Origin: Lachnoclostridium sp. UBA5725
GTDB taxonomy: Bacteria; Bacillota; Clostridia; Lachnospirales; Lachnospiraceae
Assembly (NCBI GenBank): GCA_002419585.1
Contig: DIGJ01000002.1
Location: 307,856-371,855 of the forward strand
DNA: 64,000 nt
Direction: 5' to 3'
The translations under genes were made by a program, and so were the position numbers. The notes under the pieces are model-generated. The model was not told the origin of the DNA. It made no database searches and saw nothing but the letters and a program-made list of their open reading frames with translations. How positions within the stretch are numbered: position 1 is the first letter of the stretch; every line of letters begins with the position of its first letter. This document shows positions 38,103 through 44,958 of this stretch, one piece after another.

Positions 38103-38128
38103 GGAGCGGATTTCAGTCCGCTCCTTTT
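38103..38128 (+). terminator. Terminator after mtnA
   Basis: GGAGCGGA (38103-38110) and TCCGCTCC (38117-38124) form a GC-rich hairpin with a 6-nt loop, followed by TTTT. It closes the importer-mtnKA transcript before the convergent deoR gene. Confidence 0.85.
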
Positions 38129-38182
38129 GTACTTTTATTATATAGCAATTGTATTTAATCAGAGAAATAAAAACAGATCATA

Positions 38183-38941
38183 TTAGCAGCAAATAAAAGT
38201 TGTGTTTTTCTTTATCAAGAAATTTTTCCATTCCTGATTCAATACTTTATCTGTGACGATACCAGTTAAATTATCATAGTCGCAAATATGAATGAAAGAA
38301 GTTTTATCAAATTTCGAATAGTCAGCAATTAAATAGATTTCATTGCTGCGTTTTAAAAGTTTTTGACGAATCATAGCCATACCCTCCGAGGAGTCAGTAA
38401 TTCCGTGTTCCATTGAAAGGGAACGGCATGACATAAAAGTTTTATCTAGATATAAGTCATCAAGAGCCTGTATGGTTGCATTACCCTGAAATGCTTTGTG
38501 ATCTCTGGAAAGAGTACCACCAACGCATACAACACGGATGTTATCAAGTTCAGTAAGCTGGTCAATGATAAGAAGCGAGTTTGTTACAACAGTAAGACGC
38601 ATATCACTGATTGCTCTGGCAACAAACAAAGATGTGGTAGAAGCATCCAGAAAAATGGAGTCACCGTTGTGGATTAATTTACGGCATTCTTTTGCAATGG
38701 CATCCTTGCTTTTTGTATAAGCAACTTCACGTAGTTCGACGGTTACATTGTTTTCAACACCGGATTGAATAAATGCTCCACCATAGGTTCTGGTGAGAAA
38801 TCCCTCATCCTCCAGAAATTTAAGATCACGTCGTATGGTTTCTTCCGTAACATCAAACGTTTTTGATAGTTCCGTAACGGTTATACTTTTTCGTTCAATT
38901 AAGATATCTTTTATTTTGTTTTTACGTGTTACAGCTAACAT
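38183..38941 (-). CDS. DeoR-family transcriptional repressor
   Basis: The 252-residue protein has the DeoR winged helix (VTELSKTFDVTEETIRRDLKFLEDEGFLTRTYGGA) and a C-terminal sugar-phosphate-sensing domain with SIFLDASTTS and TNSLLI. Such repressors usually respond to a phosphorylated sugar intermediate of the pathway they control. It sits divergently from the BMC operon and convergent to the importer-mtnKA operon. Two 16-bp direct repeats in the divergent promoter (39065-39080 and 39096-39111) are good candidate operators. A 5-modified ribose-1-phosphate or ribulose-1-phosphate is the likely effector, by inference. AGGAGG precedes the start. Confidence 0.92.
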   Translation of the reverse strand: MLAVTRKNKIKDILIERKSITVTELSKTFDVTEETIRRDLKFLEDEGFLTRTYGGAFIQSGVENNVTVELREVAYTKSKDAIAKECRKLIHNGDSIFLDASTTSLFVARAISDMRLTVVTNSLLIIDQLTELDNIRVVCVGGTLSRDHKAFQGNATIQALDDLYLDKTFMSCRSLSMEHGITDSSEGMAMIRQKLLKRSNEIYLIADYSKFDKTSFIHICDYDNLTGIVTDKVLNQEWKNFLIKKNTTFICC

Positions 38942-39064
38942 GGAACTCCTCCTACACTTGTTCTTGTGAAAAGAAAGAACAAATACTTAATATAATATAT
39001 AAATTATACATAATATTTGAGGGTTTGGCAAACAAAAGGTTCAAAACAAGAAAAAACAAAATAG

Positions 39065-39119
39065 AAAACAACATAAAACAAAAACAAACATTGACAAAAC
39101 AACATAAAACATGTAAAAT
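39065..39119 (+). promoter_or_regulatory. BMC operon promoter with two direct-repeat operators
   Basis: TTGACA (39091-39096), a 17-bp spacer and TAAAAT (39114-39119) form the promoter. AAAACAACATAAAACA occurs at 39065-39080 and again at 39096-39111, 31 bp apart (about three helical turns), the second copy filling the -35/-10 spacer. Same-face spacing is consistent with a DeoR multimer repressing both directions. Confidence 0.75.
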
Positions 39120-39144
39120 CAAACTATAGAAAGAGGTGAAAAGC

Positions 39145-40062
39145 GTGGTAACAATCAAAGGAAAACAATATATGACGGATTTTGAGGCAAAGAAAGCAAT
39201 TCTTGATATTGGAAGAAGAATGTATCAAAAAGGCTTTGTTGCTGCAAATGATGGAAATATAAGTTGTAAGGTTGGACCGGATACAATATGGACTACTTGT
39301 ACCGGAGTATCCAAAGGCTTTATGACACAGGATATGTTAGTAAAAATGAATGTAAATGGAAAAGTAATTGTGGGTTCTAGAAAACCTTCTTCTGAGGTGA
39401 AGATGCATCTTAGAGTATATGAAGAGAATCCGGATGTTATGGCAGTTACCCATGCACATCCACCAGTTGCAACATCTTTCGCAATTGCAGGAATTAGTTT
39501 AGACAAGGCAGTTTTGCCAGAAGCAGTTGTACAACTTGGAACAGTGCCAATTGCTCGTTATGCAAAACCAGGCAGCCAAGAAGTGCCAGATTCAATCGCA
39601 CCATTTTGCAAAGAATATAATGGTGTTCTCTTAGCAAATCACGGAGCGCTTACCTGGGGCGGTGACATAATGGAAGCATTTTATCGTTTGGAATCACTGG
39701 AATATTATGCAACCATTCTTATGTATACTGGAAATATTTTGGGAAAACAAAATGAACTCTCCTGTAAACAAGTCGATGACTTATTGGATATCCGTCAAAA
39801 ACTTGGTATAACATCTGGAGGAGCTCCAAGCTGCGCACTAAATGCGACCAATCAGCAGGATGTTGTAAATTATGCAGCCAGCAATAGTGCTGATATTACA
39901 TTAAATGGAGTAACACCATTGGTTCGACCATCCAAAGATGATATTTCTTGTGGATGCGGTAGCATTTCGGAGAAAAAGCTTGATGTAGAAGCAGCGAACA
40001 AATCAAAGGCTGAAATCGTAGATGAAGTTGTAAGAAGAGTAGTAGCACAGTTAAATGTTTAG
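39145..40062 (+). CDS. Class II (zinc) aldolase, fuculose-phosphate aldolase family, with C-terminal encapsulation peptide
   Basis: Residues ~10-215 are a class II aldolase/adducin domain with NDGNIS, catalytic E84 in SSEVKMH, zinc ligands H103/H105 in HAHPP and H166 in NHGAL. It should retro-aldol a ribulose-1-phosphate to DHAP and an aldehyde: acetaldehyde from 5-deoxyribulose-1-P or methylthioacetaldehyde from the methylthio sugar. After a Gly/Ser/Cys-rich linker, the last ~20 residues (AEIVDEVVRRVVAQLNV) form an amphipathic helix typical of BMC cargo. It is the first gene of the BMC operon, as signature enzymes often are. I chose GTG 39145 with AGAGGTGA upstream; ATG 39172 with AAAGGA is a possible alternative, and neither changes the domain. 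Confidence 0.88.
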   Translation: MVTIKGKQYMTDFEAKKAILDIGRRMYQKGFVAANDGNISCKVGPDTIWTTCTGVSKGFMTQDMLVKMNVNGKVIVGSRKPSSEVKMHLRVYEENPDVMAVTHAHPPVATSFAIAGISLDKAVLPEAVVQLGTVPIARYAKPGSQEVPDSIAPFCKEYNGVLLANHGALTWGGDIMEAFYRLESLEYYATILMYTGNILGKQNELSCKQVDDLLDIRQKLGITSGGAPSCALNATNQQDVVNYAASNSADITLNGVTPLVRPSKDDISCGCGSISEKKLDVEAANKSKAEIVDEVVRRVVAQLNV

Positions 40063-40089
40063 AACGCCAAAATAAGGAGGAATGGAACG

Positions 40090-41523
40090 TTGGACGCAAG
40101 AGACATTGAACTAATTGTAAAACAAGTCCTCTCCAATATTGATTTGAGTCAAATCAATGCCGGTACATACAAAAATCAAGATAATATCAGAACATCCAAA
40201 GGAGATTATGGTGTGTTTGAGCATGTAGAAGATGCAATTGATGCAGCTTACGAAGCGCAAAAGAAATATCTAGATCAATGTACCGTTGAAGATAGAAATC
40301 GCATCATTGAAGCGATTCGACAAGTTTCAAGAGAACATGCAAAGGAATTTGCAAAGATGATCGTAGAGGAGTCCCAAATAGGTCGCTACGAAGATAAAAT
40401 AGAGAAAAATTTAGTGGTTAGCAATAAAACACCTGGTACAGAATGTCTGACAACAGACGCAATTTCAGCAGATGCAGGACTTATGTTAGAAGAATATGCA
40501 CCATTTGGTCTGATTGGAGCAATTACACCAGTAACAAACCCAACCGAAACCATAATAAACAATACAATCAGTATGATAGCAGGTGGAAATGGAGTTGTCT
40601 TTAATGTACACCCATCCGCAAAGAATGTATGTGCACATTGCCTTAGACTTTTAAATCGTACCATTCTCGAAAACGGTGGACCAGCTGATTTGATTACCAT
40701 GGCAAAAGAACCTACCATGGAAAATGTGGAAAAAATTTCACAGAGTCCAAAGGTCAGACTTATGGTAGGTACTGGTGGAATGCCAATGGTAAATGCATTG
40801 CTTCGTTCCGGAAAGAAAACAATTGGAGCAGGAGCTGGTAACCCTCCAGTAGTAGTAGATGATACCGCGGATATTACGTTGGCGGCAAAAGAAATTTACA
40901 AAGGTGCATCCTTTGATAATAATCTTTTGTGCCTTGCAGAAAAAGAAGTATTTGTTATGGACAATGTAGCGAGCGAACTCATTGATAAGATGGTAAGAGA
41001 AGGAGCATATCTTTTAAGTCCATCTGAATTAGATCGTATTCTTTCACTTGTATTTATCAAAGATGAAAAAGGATATCATGTGAATAAAAACTGGGTTGGA
41101 AAAGATGCTTCAAAGATGTTAGCTGAAATTGGAATTAGCCGTCCGGAAGTTCGTTTACTAATTTGTGAGACACCAGCAGATCATCCATTTGTATTAGTGG
41201 AACAGCTGATGCCAGTATTGCCAATCGTAAGATGTCGTACCTTTGAGGAAGCAGTTGAAGGAGCATACCGTGCGGAATCTGGTAATCGACATACGGCATC
41301 GATGTTTTCGAAAAATGTTGACAATATGACTCGATTTGCAAGAAAGATTGAAACAACCATTTTTGTTAAAAACGGATCTACACTGAAGGGCGTTGGAATT
41401 GGTGGTAATGGCTTTACTACCATGACAATTGCAGGACCAACAGGAGAAGGCATTACATGTGCTAGATCCTTTACGAGAAGACGCAGATGCATGTTAGCAG
41501 ATGGTGGATTTCGTATTATTTAA
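40090..41523 (+). CDS. CoA-acylating aldehyde dehydrogenase (PduP/EutE family), BMC cargo
   Basis: The 477-residue enzyme has the PduP/EutE sequence pattern: PFGLIGAITPVTNPTET, GTGGMPMVNA, GAGNPPVVVDDTADI and the catalytic cysteine C281 in NNLLCLAEKEV. It oxidises an aldehyde with NAD+ and CoA to acyl-CoA. Residues 1-18 (MDARDIELIVKQVLSNID) form an amphipathic helix followed by a flexible linker, the usual N-terminal encapsulation peptide. The start is a TTG at 40090: AAGGAGG is 9-10 bp upstream and the nearest ATG (40082) is out of frame. The product acyl-CoA is the substrate for PduL at 42847. Confidence 0.93.
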   Translation: MDARDIELIVKQVLSNIDLSQINAGTYKNQDNIRTSKGDYGVFEHVEDAIDAAYEAQKKYLDQCTVEDRNRIIEAIRQVSREHAKEFAKMIVEESQIGRYEDKIEKNLVVSNKTPGTECLTTDAISADAGLMLEEYAPFGLIGAITPVTNPTETIINNTISMIAGGNGVVFNVHPSAKNVCAHCLRLLNRTILENGGPADLITMAKEPTMENVEKISQSPKVRLMVGTGGMPMVNALLRSGKKTIGAGAGNPPVVVDDTADITLAAKEIYKGASFDNNLLCLAEKEVFVMDNVASELIDKMVREGAYLLSPSELDRILSLVFIKDEKGYHVNKNWVGKDASKMLAEIGISRPEVRLLICETPADHPFVLVEQLMPVLPIVRCRTFEEAVEGAYRAESGNRHTASMFSKNVDNMTRFARKIETTIFVKNGSTLKGVGIGGNGFTTMTIAGPTGEGITCARSFTRRRRCMLADGGFRII

Positions 41524-41541
41524 AGATAAGGTGGTGTCGAA

Positions 41542-41850
41542 TTGGCAATTGGATTCTTGGAATGTGCTGGATATGGCGCTTTGTTATATGCAATGGATAA
41601 AGCTTGTAAAGCAACGGACATAAAAATACTTGGTATTGATACCATAAATCCAAAGGATACCAGTGCATTTATACCATTAACGGCACAAGTAAAATTTGAA
41701 GGAACTGTCTCACAGGTTAAAATAGCAGTTGAAGTAGCGAAAGAGGCAGCACTCAAAATAAATGAAGAACATGAAGTAGTAACTGCTGTGATTGAACGTC
41801 CATATGACGGCACGCAGGAACTTGCAAAAATAAGCAAAGTCAAATTTTAG
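41542..41850 (+). CDS. BMC-H shell protein with an extended pore loop
   Basis: A 102-residue single BMC domain: AIGFLECAGYGALLYAMDKACKA matches helix A of hexameric shell proteins. The loop that normally forms the pore (KIGSG in canonical paralogues) is replaced by a longer segment, INPKDTSAFIPLTAQ, with about seven extra residues and no GSG. This suggests a hexamer with a distinct pore, perhaps for a bulkier or charged metabolite. The start is a TTG with AAGGTGG upstream. It is the first of four consecutive shell genes. Confidence 0.85.
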   Translation: MAIGFLECAGYGALLYAMDKACKATDIKILGIDTINPKDTSAFIPLTAQVKFEGTVSQVKIAVEVAKEAALKINEEHEVVTAVIERPYDGTQELAKISKVKF

Positions 41851-41862
41851 GAGGAAAAAATT

Positions 41863-42135
41863 ATGTCAGCAATAGGAATGATTGAAACAAGAGGATTAAC
41901 CGCTTCGATCGAAGCAGCAGATGCTATGCTGAAGGCAGCAGATGTAGAATTAGTAGGAACAGAGAAAATTGGTTCAGGTTTAGTAACTGTTATCATCAAA
42001 GGTGAAGTAGGAGCAGTAAAAGCAGCTACTGAATCTGGACAAGAAGCAGCATCTAGACTTGGCGAATTAGTAGCAGTACATGTAATTCCAAGACCACACG
42101 CAGACGTAGCAAAGATTCTTCCTGCTATCAAATAA
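41863..42135 (+). CDS. Canonical BMC-H shell protein (PduA/PduJ type)
   Basis: A 90-residue hexameric shell protein with ALGM-like opening (AIGMIETRGL), EAADAMLKAA, pore motif KIGSGLVTV and HVIPRPHADV at the end. It should be a main facet component. AGGAGG precedes the ATG. It is nearly identical in its core to the BMC-H at 42503, indicating recent duplication or strong selection. Confidence 0.93.
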   Translation: MSAIGMIETRGLTASIEAADAMLKAADVELVGTEKIGSGLVTVIIKGEVGAVKAATESGQEAASRLGELVAVHVIPRPHADVAKILPAIK

Positions 42136-42148
42136 TAGATAGGTAGTG

Positions 42149-42478
42149 ATGACATTGAATTTAGATGCAATCGGAGTTGTAGAAGTAAACTATTATTCCA
42201 ATGCCGTTGTTGTTATGGATGAGATGCTAAAAGCTTCCAGTGTAGAACTTGTAAGCTGCCATAAGAAATTGGGAGGCCGTATGGTTCATACGGTAGTCAG
42301 TGGAAAAACATCATCGGTAAATGCTGCGATTGATGCGGCAAAGAAATCAGTTGATAAAGTGGGTGCGGGTAATGTTAAAGTAGCGATTACCATCAGCAAT
42401 CCACATCCGGAAGTAGTTAAATTAATGAACCTACTAGAAGATAAATTGACACAAATGGAAGCTTCCAATGATAATTAG
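42149..42478 (+). CDS. Divergent BMC-H shell protein with an arginine-containing pore motif
   Basis: A 109-residue BMC domain: IGVVEVNYYSNAVVVMDEMLKAS, then KLGGRMVHTVVSG in place of the usual KIGSGLVTVIVRG, then NPHPEVVKLM. The pore would carry GGRM, so arginines could line it and favour anions such as sugar phosphates. The C-terminal ~15 residues form an additional helix. ATG 42149 has only a weak ribosome binding site (GATAGG); an in-frame GTG (42146) and TTG (42155) are alternatives. Confidence 0.85.
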   Translation: MTLNLDAIGVVEVNYYSNAVVVMDEMLKASSVELVSCHKKLGGRMVHTVVSGKTSSVNAAIDAAKKSVDKVGAGNVKVAITISNPHPEVVKLMNLLEDKLTQMEASNDN

Positions 42479-42502
42479 AAACGTTATGAAAGGAGATGCA
42501 AG

Positions 42503-42832
42503 ATGGCAGAGACAAAAGTGACAGAAACAAAGACTTCAGTAGTAAAGACTGGAAGAAGCTTAAGCGCTTTGGGAATGGTTGAAACCAGAGGACTTGTTGC
42601 AGCAATTGAAGCAGCGGATGCAATGTTAAAAGCAGCAGATGTTGAATTGATTGGAACAGAAAAAATCGGATCAGGACTTGTAACAGTTATGATTCAAGGA
42701 GAAGTAGGAGCTGTGAAAGCAGCAGTAGAATCCGGAGAAGAAGCAGCATCCAGACTTGGAGAATTAGTAGCAGTTCATGTAATTCCAAGACCTCATGGTG
42801 ATGTAAGTTCCGTTCTACCTTACCTAAAATAA
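42503..42832 (+). CDS. Canonical BMC-H shell protein with an N-terminal extension
   Basis: A 109-residue shell protein: 18-residue Thr/Lys-rich N-terminal extension, then a BMC-H domain almost identical to that at 41863 (EAADAMLKAADVEL, KIGSGLVTV, HVIPRPHGDV). The extension would lie on one face of the hexamer and could interact with cargo or neighbouring tiles. AAAGGAG precedes the ATG. Confidence 0.92.
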   Translation: MAETKVTETKTSVVKTGRSLSALGMVETRGLVAAIEAADAMLKAADVELIGTEKIGSGLVTVMIQGEVGAVKAAVESGEEAASRLGELVAVHVIPRPHGDVSSVLPYLK

Positions 42833-42846
42833 TGGAGTAATGTGAA

Positions 42847-43491
42847 ATGAACAATAAAGAAAAAGTGGTAGAGCATGTGGCTGGAATGGTAGTTGATATG
42901 GCAAATGAACTTGAGAATAATCCATATGGAGTGCCGGTTGGTATATCCGCACGTCATATTCATCTAACGAGCGAGGCGGTTTCGATTCTGTTTGGAAAAG
43001 GGCACTCCCTCACCTTTTTCAAAAAGTTAAGCCAGCCAGGGCAGTATGCAGCAGCGGAGCAAGTACAGGTCATTGGACCTGCAGGAAGTATTTCAAAGAT
43101 GCGCATCCTAGGACCAGAGCGTTCTGCCTGTCAGGTGGAAATCGCTTACTCCGATGGTAGAACACTTGGAGTCATTCCTCCGGTTCGTTCTTCTGGGGAT
43201 ATAAATGGCACTCCTGGTGTACGTCTAGTAGGACCAGCAGGTGAAATAACATTGGATAAAGGAGTTATTGTAGCAGAACGGCATGTTCACATGAGTCCAT
43301 CCGATGCAAAGTGGTTTGGTGTTACCAATGGACAGCAGGTAAAAATGGTAGTGGATGGGCCAAAAGCTGGTGTGATGGAAAAGGTTACAGTACGAGTGGA
43401 TAACTCCTATTGTTTGGATTTTCATATCGATACCGATGATGCGAATGCCTTTTTGCTAAGCCAGGGAGAAAAAGTGCGTTTAGTAAAATAA
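42847..43491 (+). CDS. pduL: PduL-type phosphate acyltransferase, BMC cargo
   Basis: The 214-residue protein has both PduL domains with the zinc-ligand motifs ISARHIHLT and VAERHVHMSP and a later FHIDTDDAN. It swaps CoA for phosphate on the acyl-CoA made by the aldehyde dehydrogenase, regenerating CoA inside the shell and giving acyl-phosphate for ATP synthesis by an acetate kinase encoded elsewhere. Residues 1-25 (KVVEHVAGMVVDMANEL) form an amphipathic helix of the encapsulation-peptide type. Its presence next to shell genes is a strong marker of a catabolic BMC. Confidence 0.93.
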   Translation: MNNKEKVVEHVAGMVVDMANELENNPYGVPVGISARHIHLTSEAVSILFGKGHSLTFFKKLSQPGQYAAAEQVQVIGPAGSISKMRILGPERSACQVEIAYSDGRTLGVIPPVRSSGDINGTPGVRLVGPAGEITLDKGVIVAERHVHMSPSDAKWFGVTNGQQVKMVVDGPKAGVMEKVTVRVDNSYCLDFHIDTDDANAFLLSQGEKVRLVK

Positions 43492-43519
43492 GCGTATTTG
43501 TAGCAAAGGAGAATGTTTT

Positions 43520-43774
43520 ATGATACTAGGAACAGTAAAAGGTAATATCGTTTCTACCAGGAAATGCGGTAATCTGGTTGGATTTAAATTATTGTTGATT
43601 GAACCTTTTTATGGTAATAAATCGGAAATATTTGTTGCTGCGGATACTCTCGGTGCGGGCATCGGTGAATTGGTTCTAGTGACAACGGATAATACAACAC
43701 AGTATGCAATTGAGCGTGAGGCTCCAGTGGATGCTTTTGTAGTAGGAATTGTAGATGCACCGCCACAATGTTAG
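43520..43774 (+). CDS. BMC-P pentameric vertex protein (EutN/CcmL family)
   Basis: An 84-residue EutN/CcmL protein with ILGTVKGNIVSTRK, DTLGAGIGELVLVTT and DAFVVGIVD. It forms the pentamers that close the vertices of the shell. It is the only BMC-P gene in the locus and ends the shell block; a hairpin follows. Confidence 0.93.
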   Translation: MILGTVKGNIVSTRKCGNLVGFKLLLIEPFYGNKSEIFVAADTLGAGIGELVLVTTDNTTQYAIEREAPVDAFVVGIVDAPPQC

Positions 43775-43788
43775 AAAAGAAATAGGAA

Positions 43789-43836
43789 TGACTGCATCTA
43801 TATTGCTAAGATCAATTTGATGCGGTCATTTTTGGT
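43789..43836 (+). terminator. Hairpin between the shell block and the downstream genes
   Basis: AATGACTGCATC (43789-43800) pairs with GATGCGGTCATT (43821-43832) with one mismatch, followed by TTTTT. It could terminate or attenuate the transcript between eutN and the next gene, giving higher expression of the shell than of downstream enzymes. Confidence 0.7.
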
Positions 43837-43850
43837 ATAGGAGGTATAAT

Positions 43851-44957
43851 GTGGAGACTTTAAAGGTATTAGCGGTAGCTGATCCAGCGGTAATGGCATA
43901 TGTTGACCAAAAACTTACGGATAAGTTTCCGGCAAAAGTAAAGATGGACGTTTTTCCATGGTCTGAGTATTATAGCACCATGATGCAAGTGTTTGAAGGA
44001 ACCGCTTATTATGACATCATTATGGTCGCTGGCCATTTATGGAAACGAGATTTTGTAGAAAAAGGATATCTTGCTCCAATTTCCTATGAGGAAGAGGATA
44101 TTTTACCAGTGATTGCAAAGGAAATGAAGTTTGCAGGAAAACAATATTTGTCCCCCTCGTTTTGTGATGGACATATCATTGTATATCGCAAAAGCGTGAT
44201 AAAAGAGGTGTTGGGAAAAGAATTCGGTGATATCGTTACACCAAAGGAATACTTTGAAGCAGCCCAAAAATTATCAGATGCAGGACATTTTATCGCTATG
44301 AAGGCGGATGAATCTGAAATTTTTACGGATGCATTACCATTTCTTCGTATGGACGGCATGGATGTTTATGATGCAACGACAGAATTGATACAGTGCGAGC
44401 AAAAAGAAATAGTAAATGGATTAGAAAAATATGTAGACTTGAAGAAGTTTGCATTTATTGATACAGATACCTATGGCAATGTAGAAGTGGCGAAAAAACT
44501 TCAGTCAAAAGAAGCTGCTATGGGTGTTACTTGGAGTGGACAAATGGGTACAGTCATGAATGAGGATTGTATTGAGAAAGAAGATTTGGGATTTGCTACA
44601 TTTTCAACAGCATGGAATGTGACATGGTCCTTTGCAATTAGCAGTACATCAAGAAACATTGTCTTGGCAGAGGAGCTGCTTCAGTTTTTACGCTCCAAAG
44701 AAATCGACCAAAAGGCAGGCAGTGTGAGTGGAGCACCCGTTCGAAAGGATAGCTATTTGTCATTTGTGGAGACATATCCGTGGTATCACTGTCAGCTTGC
44801 AATGTTTGAAAATGCAACGCTACTCCCGAACCTTTTAAAGGCTGGAGATAAATTTGGAGTTCTTTATCATCAGATTGCTCTTGCTTTTGCCGGAGAAAAA
44901 TCTCCAAAAGAGGCGATGATTGATGCAAAGCATGAGATTATGAAACTGGAGGCGTAA
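43851..44957 (+). CDS. Extracellular-solute-binding-protein homologue lacking a signal peptide (cytoplasmic?)
   Basis: The 368-residue protein has the fold pattern of family 1 (MalE/UgpB-type) solute-binding proteins: VFPWSEYYSTMMQVFEG, YDIIMVAGHLWKRDFVEKGYLAPI, FCDGHIIVYRKSVIKE, TPKEYFEAAQKL, and AMGVTWSGQMG. But the N-terminus begins METLKVLAVADP directly at the first beta strand: no hydrophobic signal peptide or lipobox. AGGAGG lies at the right distance from the GTG start, and no upstream extension is available. It therefore should stay in the cytoplasm. In a BMC operon it could bind a pathway metabolite or act as a sensor; I know no precedent. No permease or ATPase of that transporter class is adjacent. 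Confidence 0.75.
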   Translation: METLKVLAVADPAVMAYVDQKLTDKFPAKVKMDVFPWSEYYSTMMQVFEGTAYYDIIMVAGHLWKRDFVEKGYLAPISYEEEDILPVIAKEMKFAGKQYLSPSFCDGHIIVYRKSVIKEVLGKEFGDIVTPKEYFEAAQKLSDAGHFIAMKADESEIFTDALPFLRMDGMDVYDATTELIQCEQKEIVNGLEKYVDLKKFAFIDTDTYGNVEVAKKLQSKEAAMGVTWSGQMGTVMNEDCIEKEDLGFATFSTAWNVTWSFAISSTSRNIVLAEELLQFLRSKEIDQKAGSVSGAPVRKDSYLSFVETYPWYHCQLAMFENATLLPNLLKAGDKFGVLYHQIALAFAGEKSPKEAMIDAKHEIMKLEA

Positions 44958-44958
44958 G

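Noticed and set aside
38926..39129. A 67-residue ORF in the deoR-BMC intergenic region
   Set aside because: It covers the promoter and both operators, is Lys/Gln/Asn-rich low complexity, and has no ribosome binding site.
39145..41523. Ethanolamine or propanediol BMC
   Set aside because: No EutBC or PduCDE genes are present; the aldehyde source here is the aldolase.
39145..43774. Fucose/rhamnose (GRM5/PVM-type) BMC
   Set aside because: The aldolase family fits, but there is no fucose/rhamnose isomerase or kinase, no diol dehydratase, and the upstream genes are MtnK/MtnA. Still possible as an alternative for the aldolase substrate.
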